64,000 nucleotides of DNA from Myxococcales bacterium (GCA_003170275.1 PNAM01000081.1:62001-126000); one strand, 5' to 3'; positions 16,874 to 25,206 are shown, counted from the first letter of the stretch. Numbers and translations: made by a program. Notes: generated by a model from the letters alone, not told the origin.

Positions 16874-18091
16874 ATGGCGATGCCGAAGATCATCAGCCTC
16901 TATTCCGGTGCGGGTGGGCTCGACTATGGGTTCGAGGCGGCGGGCTTCGAGACTGCAGTTGCCGTCGAGCGGGACCATGACTGTTGCGAGACGCTGCGGC
17001 TGAACCGCAAATGGCACGTGATCGAGCGCGACATCCTCGACGTGCCCACCGAGGAGATGCTCAAGGCCGCGAAGGTGAAGCGCGGAGCGGTCGATCTCCT
17101 GATCGGTGGCCCACCGTGCCAGCCGTTCTCGAAGTCTGGCTACTGGGCACGAGGCGACGCGCTTCGACTCGATGACCCGCGCGCAAACACCTTGGGCGCA
17201 TATTTGCGCGTACTGGAGGAGGCGACGCCGAAGGCGTTCCTGTTGGAGAACGTCGAAGGGCTCGCCTACCAGGGCAAAGATGAGGGGCTGCGGCTCCTTC
17301 TCGACGCTATTGAACGGATCAATCGACGAACGAAGAGCAAGTACAAGCCGGTCGTCCAGGTGATGAACACCGCCGAGCACGGTGTCCCGCAGGTCCGCAA
17401 CCGCGTCATCATCATCGGGTCGCGCGACGGAACCGCGTTTAGGTTTCCGCAACCGACATTTGCAGAGCAGTCCGACCTCCGGCAGCCGCGTTTCAGAACG
17501 GCGTGGGATGCAATTGCCGATGTCGTGCCCGACGCCGACGAGGACCTCACGGCCCGCGGAAAGTGGGCTGACCTGCTTCCCTCGATTCCCGAGGGCAAGA
17601 ACTACCTGTTCCATACGGACCGAGACGAGGGTCTGCCTCTGTTCGGTTGGCGGCGGCGTTACTGGTCGTTCTTGCTGAAGCTGGCGAAACGGCTGCCGTC
17701 CTGGACGATCCAGGCTCAGCCGGGGCCCGCAATCGGGCCGTTCCACTGGAGCAACCGACGGCTGAGTCACCGTGAGCTGTGCCGCATCCAGACCTTTCCC
17801 GACGACGTGCGCATCGTCGGTGGACGGACATCGGTGCAGCGTCAGGTTGGAAATGCGGTTCCTTCGCTCCTGGGCGAAATTCTCGGCCGCGAGATTCGGG
17901 TTCAGCTTCTGGGCTGGCCGAAGGTGAAGGGGCAGCCTCGCCTCTTGCCGCCAGAACGCTCGCCGGCGCCGCCGCCCGAGCCCGTGGCGCGGGTGCCGCG
18001 ACGTTTTCACCATCTGCGCGGTGCGCACGCACCGCATCCGGGCACCGGCAGAGGAAACCAGGCCGCCCAACGCCTACGCCTCGACGCATAG
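16874..18091 (+). CDS. DNA (cytosine-5) methyltransferase
   Basis: This encodes 405 residues with the ordered C5-methyltransferase motifs: I (SLYSGAGGLDYGFEAAG, 8-24), IV with the catalytic Cys82 in GGPPCQPFSKSG, VI (ENVEG, 125-129), VIII (QVRNRV, 173-178), RELCRIQTFPDD before the C-terminal domain, and X (RQVGNAVP). It methylates cytosine at a specific site to protect host DNA. The TRD does not let me name the target. A Vsr gene follows six bases downstream, as is usual for m5C enzymes. Start choice: GTG 16871, ATG 16874 and ATG 16880 are all possible, and no clear ribosome site decides. The last about 60 residues are Pro/Arg-rich. Confidence 0.93.
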   Translation: MAMPKIISLYSGAGGLDYGFEAAGFETAVAVERDHDCCETLRLNRKWHVIERDILDVPTEEMLKAAKVKRGAVDLLIGGPPCQPFSKSGYWARGDALRLDDPRANTLGAYLRVLEEATPKAFLLENVEGLAYQGKDEGLRLLLDAIERINRRTKSKYKPVVQVMNTAEHGVPQVRNRVIIIGSRDGTAFRFPQPTFAEQSDLRQPRFRTAWDAIADVVPDADEDLTARGKWADLLPSIPEGKNYLFHTDRDEGLPLFGWRRRYWSFLLKLAKRLPSWTIQAQPGPAIGPFHWSNRRLSHRELCRIQTFPDDVRIVGGRTSVQRQVGNAVPSLLGEILGREIRVQLLGWPKVKGQPRLLPPERSPAPPPEPVARVPRRFHHLRGAHAPHPGTGRGNQAAQRLRLDA

Positions 18092-18096
18092 GGGAC

Positions 18097-18585
18097 GTGC
18101 GCGCCCCGAGCTACCGTGGGCTCAAGCCCGCCTCAACTCGCGCAAGCACGACGGCGCGAGCGGCTAGCAGGAAGCAGAACACCCGGTGCGAGCTGGTTCT
18201 GCGGCGCGCCATCTGGCGGCGCGGGCTGCGCTACAGAATCTCAGTTCGGGAGTTGCACGGATGTCCCGATGTCGTGTTCACGCGCGCTCGCGTGGCGGTG
18301 TTCTGCGACGGTGACTTCTGGCATGGGCGCAATCTCGACGCCCGCTTGCGCAAGCTCGAAGGCGGGCACAACGCGAAGTATTGGGTGGCGAAGATCAAGG
18401 CGAACGTTCACCGAGATGCGCGGAATGGTGTCGATCTTGAGCGTAACGGTTGGACCGTGCTTCGATTCTGGGAGAGCGACATACTGCGACGACCAGAAGC
18501 CATCGCCGAAGAGATCGCTCAAGTGGTGCGTCGCAAGCACCCCGAACTCCGGCAGCATCGCGCACCTTGTTCGCGGCAGTCGTAG
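18097..18585 (+). CDS. vsr: Vsr very-short-patch-repair endonuclease
   Basis: This encodes 162 residues from GTG 18097, with GGGG five bases before it and six bases after the methyltransferase stop. LVLRRAIWRRGLRYR, HGCPDVVFTRARVAVFCDG and FWHGR correspond to the Vsr core; the Asp of PDVVF (58), the CDGDFWH segment (70-76) and the later WTVLRFWESDIL strand are all present. Vsr nicks 5' of T:G mismatches created by deamination of m5C, repairing the mutagenic cost of the adjacent methyltransferase. The N-terminal 25 residues are Ser/Thr/Arg-rich and may be dispensable. Confidence 0.9.
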   Translation: MRAPSYRGLKPASTRASTTARAASRKQNTRCELVLRRAIWRRGLRYRISVRELHGCPDVVFTRARVAVFCDGDFWHGRNLDARLRKLEGGHNAKYWVAKIKANVHRDARNGVDLERNGWTVLRFWESDILRRPEAIAEEIAQVVRRKHPELRQHRAPCSRQS

Positions 18586-18624
18586 CGGAACTGCCATGCT
18601 CGCGATGCGACGGTGCAGGCGCCT

Positions 18625-19761
18625 CTAACGTCCGCTCCCGGCGACGCCCGAGCCATCCCACCCTCCGCCCGCCGTCTTGAACACGACCCGTACGCCAGCA
18701 GATTCGAGGTACCGCTCCAGATCGGCGGCCGGCCTGCGGGGAAGCAGCACGACGAGGGTGGGCAGTTTTTCTTGGTAGAACCGACGATAGTCGAAGAGCT
18801 GCCCGACGGCCATGCGCAGCGCCTCGCGGGAAACGTCGCCCTTCGCCTCGAAGAGGCACCACTCGGTCTCGGTCGCGTCGAACAGGTCGCAAAACAGCGT
18901 TCGATTGTCGATCTCGTACTTGTGGCGAGCCACCTTGTGGCCGAGCGCTGCCAGGTGTGCCTTGTACTCCATGACCAGTTGCTGCTCGCGCCGCTGCGCC
19001 TCGACCGTCGTGGCAACCCGTTCCATGACGAAGTGCGCAGCGTTGAGCGCCTCGACGGCCGTCGTCGAGAAAGTCATTGCCGCCGCTGAACTCGCTTGCG
19101 CCCGCCATTCAACCCCGCTGCGGATGCGCTCGGCGGCTAGTCGAAGCGCATCCTCGTCGCCGGAGAATCGATCCCATATCTCGGCGTCGCGTCGGCCGCC
19201 TCGCGACATTCCCTTGCCCTGGTAGCTGGGGTCGAGGGCGGCGAAGTTCGCGAGCTTGAGGCCGACTCCGTTTGGATTTCGAAAGCGCGCAGCATCGGGA
19301 CGAGTTGTGTGGATGGGCAGCTTGTTCAGCAGTTCTGACAGTGCGACTGCCTTTGGGTGCTTGTCCCCGACCATGCCGTCGCTCAGGTACAGTTCGAGCG
19401 CGAGCACAAGCTCTTCCTCGGCCCACGTTGGATTCCGCTTTGCGCCGGGCTCAGACTCTGCCACCTCCGCTTTGCCTCTACCACCTCTGGCGATCCGAAA
19501 GCCGAGTCGCTCCAACAGGGGAGCTACTGTGCTGTCGCCGCCGGCGAACTCTTGCGCTGTCAACTGAGCGAATCCCGGACCCGAGAAGCCATGCGCGACG
19601 CCGACGATGGCTTTTGAGTCGTACAACTTGCCATCATGCTCGAGGAAATACTCGTGCGCGGGGCCGAACCCATACTTTTCGAGGAAGACCTCCCTCCCCA
19701 AGGTGTCGCAGTCGGCCATTGCTTTGAGCACCGCGTCTCGGGTGATGTCGCGCAATCCCAT
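18625..19761 (-). CDS. McrA-like restriction protein: ScoMcrA-type head plus PD-(D/E)XK nuclease
   Basis: This encodes 378 residues. The N-terminal about 75 residues (ITRDAVLKAMADCDTLGREV ... LYDSKAIVGVAHG) match the head domain seen in ScoMcrA-type modification-dependent enzymes. The middle (about 110-215, NPTWAEEELVLALELYL ... RFRNPNGVGLKLANF) is the module that often precedes HNH nucleases. Instead of HNH, the C-terminus (260-375) has a PD-(D/E)XK pattern: Asp292 in FCDLFD and Glu305/Lys307 in FEAKGD. It is convergent with the Dcm/Vsr genes. It could be the cognate restriction enzyme or a Type IV enzyme cutting modified DNA. Confidence 0.7.
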   Translation of the reverse strand: MGLRDITRDAVLKAMADCDTLGREVFLEKYGFGPAHEYFLEHDGKLYDSKAIVGVAHGFSGPGFAQLTAQEFAGGDSTVAPLLERLGFRIARGGRGKAEVAESEPGAKRNPTWAEEELVLALELYLSDGMVGDKHPKAVALSELLNKLPIHTTRPDAARFRNPNGVGLKLANFAALDPSYQGKGMSRGGRRDAEIWDRFSGDEDALRLAAERIRSGVEWRAQASSAAAMTFSTTAVEALNAAHFVMERVATTVEAQRREQQLVMEYKAHLAALGHKVARHKYEIDNRTLFCDLFDATETEWCLFEAKGDVSREALRMAVGQLFDYRRFYQEKLPTLVVLLPRRPAADLERYLESAGVRVVFKTAGGGWDGSGVAGSGR

Positions 19762-20066
19762 CAGACCCTCCAGCGCCAGCGTAGCACGCAGCTTCCGGCC
19801 GCCTGTTCACCAAGGTAGTGGTCGAGGTCTCGGCCCGGGGAGTCGGTCGTCCCCCAAGTATCGGATCAGCACCTTCCCGGTTTATCGCGCCCCCGACGGC
19901 GTGGTGAAGCGTACGAAGGACGGGCGGGTCTACGATGGCGACGGCGGAGATCCGCCTTCGCTCGATCCCACCGTCGAGACGTGCTCGCTTGATCGCGCGC
20001 CGCGCAGCCCGTGCACTTCAAGTCTCCTGTGCGCACTAATTCACGGCGCGGTAGCGCCGCCGAACA
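19762..20066. other. intergenic stretch without convincing gene
   Basis: These 305 bp separate the McrA-like gene start (19761) from the end of the five-gene operon (20067). One plus-strand frame (around 19900-19985) reads like a fragment of a coding region (KRTKDGRVYDGDGGDPPSLD) but has no start, ribosome site or domain, so it may be decay debris. No terminator with a T-run is visible. Confidence 0.3.
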
Positions 20067-20573
20067 CTACGTATCGAGCCACTTATCGCGTGCCATCGCG
20101 AAATCGCGAATCGCGCGGACGTAGACGCTTGCCTGGTTTTGATATGCTTCAATGAGCTTGTCGGCCCGGTCCTTCGACATCGCGAGGTCGTGGTTCGTAA
20201 GGAACGAGTCGTCGCCGGCCCCGAGAACCTTGGCCTTCAGCGGCGTGAGATGCTCGGACTTGGGCGCGAGTTCTCGCAGCCAATACAGCCGCTTCGACGA
20301 GTTGGTGCGGAGATCATTAAGGCTTGTGAGCAGTACCGTCTTGCGTGCTAGATCCGGGATGGGCGTCGTGCACAACTGCACGAACAGGTCGCGATCCTCC
20401 TGCGCGTTCTTGATCTCCTCGGCGATGTAGGTCATCAACATCGAGTACCAAGGGTTCATCGCCGTCACGAGATTGTTTTTCTGAGCGACGGTGATTCTCC
20501 ACCACGCGAGAATCGGGCCGCAGATACCTACGGCCACCGCGACATACTTCAGCCATGTTGGAATGTCATTCAC
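20067..20573 (-). CDS. membrane-anchored helical protein, last gene of GHKL/STAS operon
   Basis: This encodes 168 residues: one N-terminal transmembrane helix (residues 8-26, LKYVAVAVGICGPILAWWRI) and a long helical cytosolic part that looks four-helix-bundle-like (IAEEIKNAQEDRDLFVQL, ADKLIEAYQNQASVYVRAIR). No family is known to me. It starts 12 bp after the STAS-like gene stop, in the same operon. A single-anchor helical protein in this position could be the membrane effector or sensor of the unit (inference). Confidence 0.6.
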   Translation of the reverse strand: MNDIPTWLKYVAVAVGICGPILAWWRITVAQKNNLVTAMNPWYSMLMTYIAEEIKNAQEDRDLFVQLCTTPIPDLARKTVLLTSLNDLRTNSSKRLYWLRELAPKSEHLTPLKAKVLGAGDDSFLTNHDLAMSKDRADKLIEAYQNQASVYVRAIRDFAMARDKWLDT

Positions 20574-20585
20574 TCGTGGGTCCCC

Positions 20586-20924
20586 CTACTTCCGCTTCCC
20601 CTTCTTCCGACGCTCTTCTGCCTCGTGCATCCAGACTTGGATCATTGGAACAAGGTAGCCGCGTCGAGCCGTATCAAACTTCAACTTCTGCTCTACTTCC
20701 GGGAGCCCGTGGTCTCTCACGAGGCCACCGAACGCCTCTTCGAAAAATGAGGCGGATAGATTCTTGAACGAGTCGAGAGAAACGACGACGAGATCGTTCT
20801 CTAGGTAGGCGGGATGCAAGAGGGTCCTGTAGAACAACTCGCCCGAAAAAGGGCCGAGGTTCTCGTATCGGGGGCCGAGCTTCTCGGAAAAGTCGCGGCC
20901 AATATCGATGTGCTTGACCGTCAC
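20586..20924 (-). CDS. STAS-like DUF4325 protein
   Basis: This encodes 112 residues from GTG 20924, which overlaps the stop of the ATPase gene as GTGA. The core FSGELFYRTLLHPAYLENDL ... VVSLDSFKNLSASFFEEAFGGLV is the DUF4325 STAS-like fold; STAS proteins such as SpoIIAA bind GHKL kinases in partner-switching. It ends in a very basic tail (EERRKKGKRK). DUF4325 proteins are commonly found with ATPases of the HATPase_c type, exactly as here. The expected role is a switch partner of the upstream ATPase; this is inference from fold and coupling. Confidence 0.7.
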   Translation of the reverse strand: MTVKHIDIGRDFSEKLGPRYENLGPFSGELFYRTLLHPAYLENDLVVVSLDSFKNLSASFFEEAFGGLVRDHGLPEVEQKLKFDTARRGYLVPMIQVWMHEAEERRKKGKRK

Positions 20925-21991
20925 GGACTTGCTCCGGCCGTCTCCTGGATCTCCAAACACACGATCGTGCCGTCGAATTTCGGCAGGCTCCGCTTTATCG
21001 GGGAACAATCCTTCCTCCAAGTGATCATCCTTCCTGAAGACATGACATGAAAACTGCGGCCCGGGGATGTCACGGCGAACTCTCGAAGCGATCGAAGGCC
21101 CTTTCCGTGCTTGGGGTCGGTGCTCTGCGTCAGAATTCCGAGGGTCGCGTCCTCAAGCAAATCAGCGTCAGCCGAGAACAACTTTCCAAGGCGAGACATA
21201 TTGGTCGTCACGCTCTTCACAATTCCCACCCCTGTGTCCAAGATTGCAACGGAAGTAGTCTTGGTAGCCTCGTTGTAGAGCCCGACCACGAACCACGCCT
21301 TGGGCCCGCGTGTCCAAGGCCATCTCTCACCATAAGCATGACTTCCGACATTTTCAAGGCACTCAGCTACAGCGAGGCTGAGGTGGTCCGCCTCAACGGC
21401 GACGAGGGTCGGATTCCGTTTCTGAAGAAATTCCTGTATCTGCACGGACACATCGGGGTCGACCTCAATTATGTCCCCTTCGAAGTTGCCCTCAATCAGT
21501 TGGAGCTGTTGCCCTGCAGTGGGCTGGGCGTTCAGGCGACGGGTACCTGAAACGAAACCGTCGAAGTCCGCATCAGCGAGCGTCTGGCGTGCGCCGGCAT
21601 CGTTGGGGTAGGTCCCACTGATGCGAGCATTCATCCGTGCCAGACGACGAATTCGGGAGCAAAGGAACAAGACGGCGGGGGCGTCAATCCCTTCCACCTC
21701 ATTAAGGAGAATCCTGACGCGAGTACCCGGGACCGTCACGGGTAGTTCGGCGATCCTCATGAGCTGCCGAACCGAATCAGGATCGCTCGTCAACTCGAGT
21801 CGACCGCCAAGGTCAACGGTCTCCAGCGGAGTCGAGTACCCAAGCCTCTTCGTGGAACCGAAGTCGCGATTCTCGGCGACAATCCTTCTTCTGAACGGCT
21901 TGTTGTAGTCGAGTATTCTCAGCCTTCTTTTGACTTCGCGATCCGCGGCTCGCATGAGCCGCTGTCGAAGCTCGGGCGTCGGTCGCTTCAC
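20921..21991 (-). CDS. GHKL (HATPase_c) ATPase with possible N-terminal STAS-like domain
   Basis: This encodes 356 residues. The C-terminal half has the Bergerat fold motifs: N-box AVAECLENVGSHAYGE (Glu210, Asn214), G1 LDTGVGI (251-257, Asp252), G2 HGKGLRSL (295-302). There is no DHp dimer/His phosphotransfer helix and no receiver, so it is not a classical sensor kinase. Residues about 85-135 (VRILLNEVEGIDAPAVLFL) resemble a STAS strand-helix pattern. It starts at GTG 21991 inside the previous stop (GTGA), and its own stop overlaps the DUF4325 start. Probably an anti-sigma-like or nucleotide-switch ATPase. Confidence 0.75.
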   Translation of the reverse strand: MKRPTPELRQRLMRAADREVKRRLRILDYNKPFRRRIVAENRDFGSTKRLGYSTPLETVDLGGRLELTSDPDSVRQLMRIAELPVTVPGTRVRILLNEVEGIDAPAVLFLCSRIRRLARMNARISGTYPNDAGARQTLADADFDGFVSGTRRLNAQPTAGQQLQLIEGNFEGDIIEVDPDVSVQIQEFLQKRNPTLVAVEADHLSLAVAECLENVGSHAYGERWPWTRGPKAWFVVGLYNEATKTTSVAILDTGVGIVKSVTTNMSRLGKLFSADADLLEDATLGILTQSTDPKHGKGLRSLREFAVTSPGRSFHVMSSGRMITWRKDCSPIKRSLPKFDGTIVCLEIQETAGASP

Positions 21992-22239
21992 TGACCGCGT
22001 ATCATATCAGGCGTCGGGGTGTCCGCCCTCGACACCGATGGCGTCATCGCCGACCTCGGGTATTGACGTCGCCGCAGCACACCGAGACCGGCTTCATCTC
22101 GGGTTTCCGCCGCACGCCTTCTCGCAGCCCGCAGTAGCAGCGCCACGTCGAGCGCCTCGTGGTCGGCCAGATGAACGCTGCACCACGCATCGTGCGGGCC
22201 TTCACGGACGCAGACGGGGCAGGGACAGTGCCGCGTCAA
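21988..22239 (-). CDS. 83-residue cysteine/histidine-rich protein (TTG start) in the operon
   Basis: The frame opens at TTG 22239, which overlaps the stop of the upstream gene (TTGA), and closes at 21988, overlapping the GTG of the ATPase gene (GTGA). Four-base overlaps on both sides strongly suggest a real, coupled gene although the start is rare. The N-terminus TRHCPCPVCVREG with WCSVHLADHEA gives CxCPxC and CxxH, a small zinc-knuckle arrangement. The C-terminal half is Arg/Pro-rich. No family is recognised. It could be a zinc adaptor of the ATPase. Confidence 0.5.
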   Translation of the reverse strand: MTRHCPCPVCVREGPHDAWCSVHLADHEALDVALLLRAARRRAAETRDEAGLGVLRRRQYPRSAMTPSVSRADTPTPDMIRGQ

Positions 22240-23003
22240 GAAGGTTCGCGGAGGAACCTGTGGATCTCGTGCGCTTGGACCACGTCCATGAGCAGCTTGT
22301 CCGGCTCCTCTGACCCCCACCTGCCCGCCTCGTCGAGCCCCTCCCGCTTGAGCAGCCTGAAGATCAGCATGGCGTCGTCAATCGAGTTGACCGGCAAATC
22401 TCCAAGGTCGTTGTTCTCTACGGCGCCCACTTGCGTCACATGCTCGCCCATGACGCGTCGGAGAACGGTGCGGTCACCCACGGGCACGACCTCCACGGAA
22501 ACCAGAGGCGGTCCATTTGTCCAATCGGCCGAGACGATCAAACCGAACAGCCTGCGGAACACTTCGAACATCGGCGCTGAGAGTTCCTTCAGCACGCGGC
22601 AGTAGGAGCGGAAGAAGATCGTGGGCCCGAGGTTCTTCGCGTAGAAGATCCCCAGCGCAGCGAGCGTAGGGACTACTGCCGGATCTTCGGCCTCGAGCAG
22701 CGCGTTGTAGTTGGCGACGATCGCCGCCGCTGCCCGCTCATTGGTCATCACCTTCTGATAGAAGACCTCCTTCGCGGCCCCGGGGTCGTCGCCGCACTCG
22801 GCGATCATCTTCTGCAGCCATGTATCGGTGCGCTTTTTCATCGCCAGCGCGATCACGGGGATCGCGAGCGCCACGATGCGCGGCAGCAATGTGGTGGCTG
22901 CAACTCCGATTCCGACTTCGATGTATTCGCGCGTCAGCATTGAGCCCGCCGCGCTCGCCGTTACAATGGCTTCGTTGCGGATTTTCCTGCGGTCGCCGGC
23001 CAT
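22236..23003 (-). CDS. membrane-associated protein, first gene of GHKL/STAS operon
   Basis: This encodes 255 residues. A hydrophobic stretch at 27-54 (VGIGVAATTLLPRIVALAIP) forms one long or two short membrane segments. A soluble helical domain follows with a mixed C-terminal end (DDAMLIFRLLKREGLDEAG). ATG 23003 has GAGGTG six bases upstream. No family is recognised. As the first gene of the operon, with a membrane segment near the N-terminus and a large cytosolic domain, it is a plausible input or effector component. Confidence 0.65.
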   Translation of the reverse strand: MAGDRRKIRNEAIVTASAAGSMLTREYIEVGIGVAATTLLPRIVALAIPVIALAMKKRTDTWLQKMIAECGDDPGAAKEVFYQKVMTNERAAAAIVANYNALLEAEDPAVVPTLAALGIFYAKNLGPTIFFRSYCRVLKELSAPMFEVFRRLFGLIVSADWTNGPPLVSVEVVPVGDRTVLRRVMGEHVTQVGAVENNDLGDLPVNSIDDAMLIFRLLKREGLDEAGRWGSEEPDKLLMDVVQAHEIHRFLREPS

Positions 23004-23039
23004 ATTGCACCTCGCGTCCGAAGGCTAACACGCGCCGGC

Positions 23040-23192
23040 GATGCCCAGTCGTGGGCGTGTGCTGAGGTCGATCCGGTCCAAGACCTGCGCCCCGTGTGCC
23101 CGAACTGCCACGCTGTGCTGCACTCGCAGTCGCCTCGGTATCGGATCGAGGAGGTCATGACTCTCCTACAGAAGGCGAGCAGGCAGCCTTGA
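23040..23192 (+). pseudogene. remnant of an HNH endonuclease C-terminus
   Basis: The plus-strand frame ending at TGA 23190-23192 reads VDPVQDLRPVCPNCHAVLH followed by RIEEVMTLLQKAS. This is the hallmark C-terminal part of HNH restriction enzymes (McrA/ScoMcrA group): a CPNC zinc half and the final His of the beta-beta-alpha metal site. No start or N-terminal part exists upstream, so only about 50 codons survive. It sits between the recombinase and the divergent operon and probably marks an old rearrangement. Confidence 0.55.
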
Positions 23193-23197
23193 TGGTT

Positions 23198-24706
23198 TCA
23201 CGATCCCGACCTTGGCCGGGAACGTCTGAAACGTCTGCCCTCTGCCACAACACAGCGAAGCACGGACGCGCTGCTCCAAGCCGCGGCGTCGAGCGCCGAT
23301 CCTTTGGGGGTCTTGACCAACAACAGCGCCTGCACGATCTCGGCACTCATGACGCAGCGACCCTGGTCATCCCACGTCAGCACGATAGGCTTTCGAGCGC
23401 ACAGTTCACGGAGAGTCTCTCTCGCCGATGCGGGTGAGCGCTCCATTCGCTGCTCGAGTTCGGCAATGGCCCGAACCACCTGCTCTTGCGACCTGAAAGA
23501 TCCGAGTTCGGCGAATTGCTTCTCAGCCTGATCGCCGACTCCCGGTGCCGTCAGCATCTTCGTGATCTCCGCCATCAAGGAACGTTTCAGCACGCCCTCG
23601 CGAACGCCACGTTTGTTCTTGCAACGACCACGGCGCCCACCTGTGCAGGCGTAGTACCGGATCGCGCCACTACCGCCGTGAATGATCATCGGCGCCCCAC
23701 ACCCGCAATGGAGAAGCCCCGAGAGCGCGTGCGCGAAGCGCCGAGTCGGGAGCGCCTTGCCCTTGAGCGACCCGTCGGGGGCCAGTGTGAACCGTGCGCG
23801 AGTCTCTTCGATTCTCCTCTGCGATCGTTCCCAGGTGTCCTGGTCGACGAGCGCGAGGTGGGGCCTCTCGTAGGTGATGACCTCACTGGGGTCCTTCATC
23901 TGCGGGACGCGCTTGTTCGTGCCCGGCGCCTTGATCCAGCGGCGCTCGTTGAAACGCCACACGCCGCGGTACTTGTCGTTCGTGAGGATCACGCGGATGG
24001 AGGCCCCAGCCCACCCGCACTTGCGCTGGTGGCGCGTCCTGTCGCGGGGTGACGGGACGCCTGAGGCATTCAATTTGAAGGCGATCGCGTTCTGCGAATC
24101 GCCGTCCAAGTACATCGTGAAGATCTGGCGCACAGTCGCTGCGCCGTCCTCGTCGATCTCGATACGAAAGCCAGCCGGCGTCCTGGGGTCGGGACCTGGG
24201 ATCGGGACCGACCGGTAGCCGATCGGGAGCCCGCCGGTCGACAAGCCCGTGTGCGCGCGGCCTTCCATTCCCCGCAGCGTCTTGTCGCGCAAGTCCTCCA
24301 GGAAGATGTCGCTCATGAGCGCCTTCACGCTGTAGGCCAGCTTCGCCCCCTTGGTCATCGAGTCGATCCCGTCCGAGATCGCGACCAACTGCACGCCGAA
24401 GAACGCGAAGGTCTTGTAGAGGATCAGGGCGTCCGCGTTGTCGCGCGACAGGCGCGAGGTGTCCTCGACCAGGAGCGCGTCGATCTCGCGGCGGCGCACC
24501 TTCTCCATCAGCCTGTCGAACCCGGGCCGGGCGAGGCTGGCGCCGGAGATCGCGTGGTCGGTGAACGTTAGCGCTGGAGAAACCTGTCGGCCTCGTTTGG
24601 CTGCAAATTCCTGCAGTCTACGGAGTTGGTCCGCGACGCTCGATTCGCTCTGGCGGTCGCTTGAGTAGCGTGCGTACGCTGCTAGGTTGCTGCCCCTTAG
24701 TTCCAT
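23198..24706 (-). CDS. large serine recombinase (site-specific integrase)
   Basis: This encodes 502 residues from ATG 24706. The resolvase catalytic domain (1-150) starts with AAYARYSSDRQ (nucleophile Ser15 or Ser16) and includes TFTDHAISGASLARPGFDRL and VEDTSRLSRD. A recombinase domain follows (about 180-300, GYRSVPIPG ... KYRGVWRFNERRW), then a zinc beta-ribbon (LLHCGCGAPMIIHGG ... YYACTGGRRGRCKNK) and a C-terminal helical part. Such enzymes integrate and excise phages, ICEs and SCC-type cassettes without needing a tRNA target. Its attachment site would normally lie next to its start or stop, but no core repeat was found. It supports mobility of the 12-47 kb block. Confidence 0.92.
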   Translation of the reverse strand: MELRGSNLAAYARYSSDRQSESSVADQLRRLQEFAAKRGRQVSPALTFTDHAISGASLARPGFDRLMEKVRRREIDALLVEDTSRLSRDNADALILYKTFAFFGVQLVAISDGIDSMTKGAKLAYSVKALMSDIFLEDLRDKTLRGMEGRAHTGLSTGGLPIGYRSVPIPGPDPRTPAGFRIEIDEDGAATVRQIFTMYLDGDSQNAIAFKLNASGVPSPRDRTRHQRKCGWAGASIRVILTNDKYRGVWRFNERRWIKAPGTNKRVPQMKDPSEVITYERPHLALVDQDTWERSQRRIEETRARFTLAPDGSLKGKALPTRRFAHALSGLLHCGCGAPMIIHGGSGAIRYYACTGGRRGRCKNKRGVREGVLKRSLMAEITKMLTAPGVGDQAEKQFAELGSFRSQEQVVRAIAELEQRMERSPASARETLRELCARKPIVLTWDDQGRCVMSAEIVQALLLVKTPKGSALDAAAWSSASVLRCVVAEGRRFRRSRPRSGS

Positions 24707-24928
24707 TCGATGACACCTCCATTGGGCCGCACTACATAGCTGGCCTGGGGATGACGGGCAAATTCTGAACGCTAACGCGCCCGTTTCTCTCGGTCCTGAT
24801 AGAGTCGCGACCATGCAGCCAGCCGACCTTCGCGCCAAGTGCTCTCGCTCACGCGGTCGTCGATGACAATTGCGCTGAAGTGCGCGATTCCTGCCTAAAG
24901 CCTCGCCCACCACCGCCGATGAACGGGC

Positions 24929-25111
24929 ATGCACCTGCATACCTGCCCCCGATGCCGCCGCGAGTTCAACGCGCCGATTCGTATCGACGGGATGCAGTGC
25001 CGTCCGTGCATCGAGAAGCGCGACCCGCTACCGCGCGCCGCGTTCGAGGACTCGACGCCGACCAGGCCCATGATCATCGTGCCGCTGCGGGTGCTCGCCG
25101 ATGCCTGGTAG
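24929..25111 (+). CDS. 60-residue zinc-ribbon protein
   Basis: The N-terminus MHLHTCPRCRREFNAP followed by GMQCRPCIEK gives a CxxC-CxxC zinc ribbon; the remaining 30 residues are unstructured-looking. Free-standing zinc ribbons of this size are common in phage and plasmid genomes. Its end overlaps the start of a 33-residue membrane peptide gene (25101). Start ATG 24929 has no strong ribosome site. The function is unknown. Confidence 0.5.
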   Translation: MHLHTCPRCRREFNAPIRIDGMQCRPCIEKRDPLPRAAFEDSTPTRPMIIVPLRVLADAW

Positions 25112-25202
25112 GCGATGGGACGCGCTTGTTGTCTTCGGCGCAGCGCTCGTTACTTTCAGCGGCCTCTCGCTGCTGATCATCACTCTGCTCTCGCACCTGT
25201 GA
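25101..25202 (+). CDS. 33-residue single-pass membrane peptide
   Basis: ATG 25101 lies inside the end of the zinc-ribbon gene, in another frame, and the peptide stops four bases before the next ATG (25207). It starts MPGRRWDAL and continues as one hydrophobic helix (LVVFGAALVTFSGLSLLIIT). Positive residues before the helix suggest the N-terminus stays inside. The tight packing between two zinc-finger genes supports expression. It might be a holin-like or toxin-like peptide, but nothing proves a role. Confidence 0.4.
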   Translation: MPGRRWDALVVFGAALVTFSGLSLLIITLLSHL

Positions 25203-25206
25203 CAGG

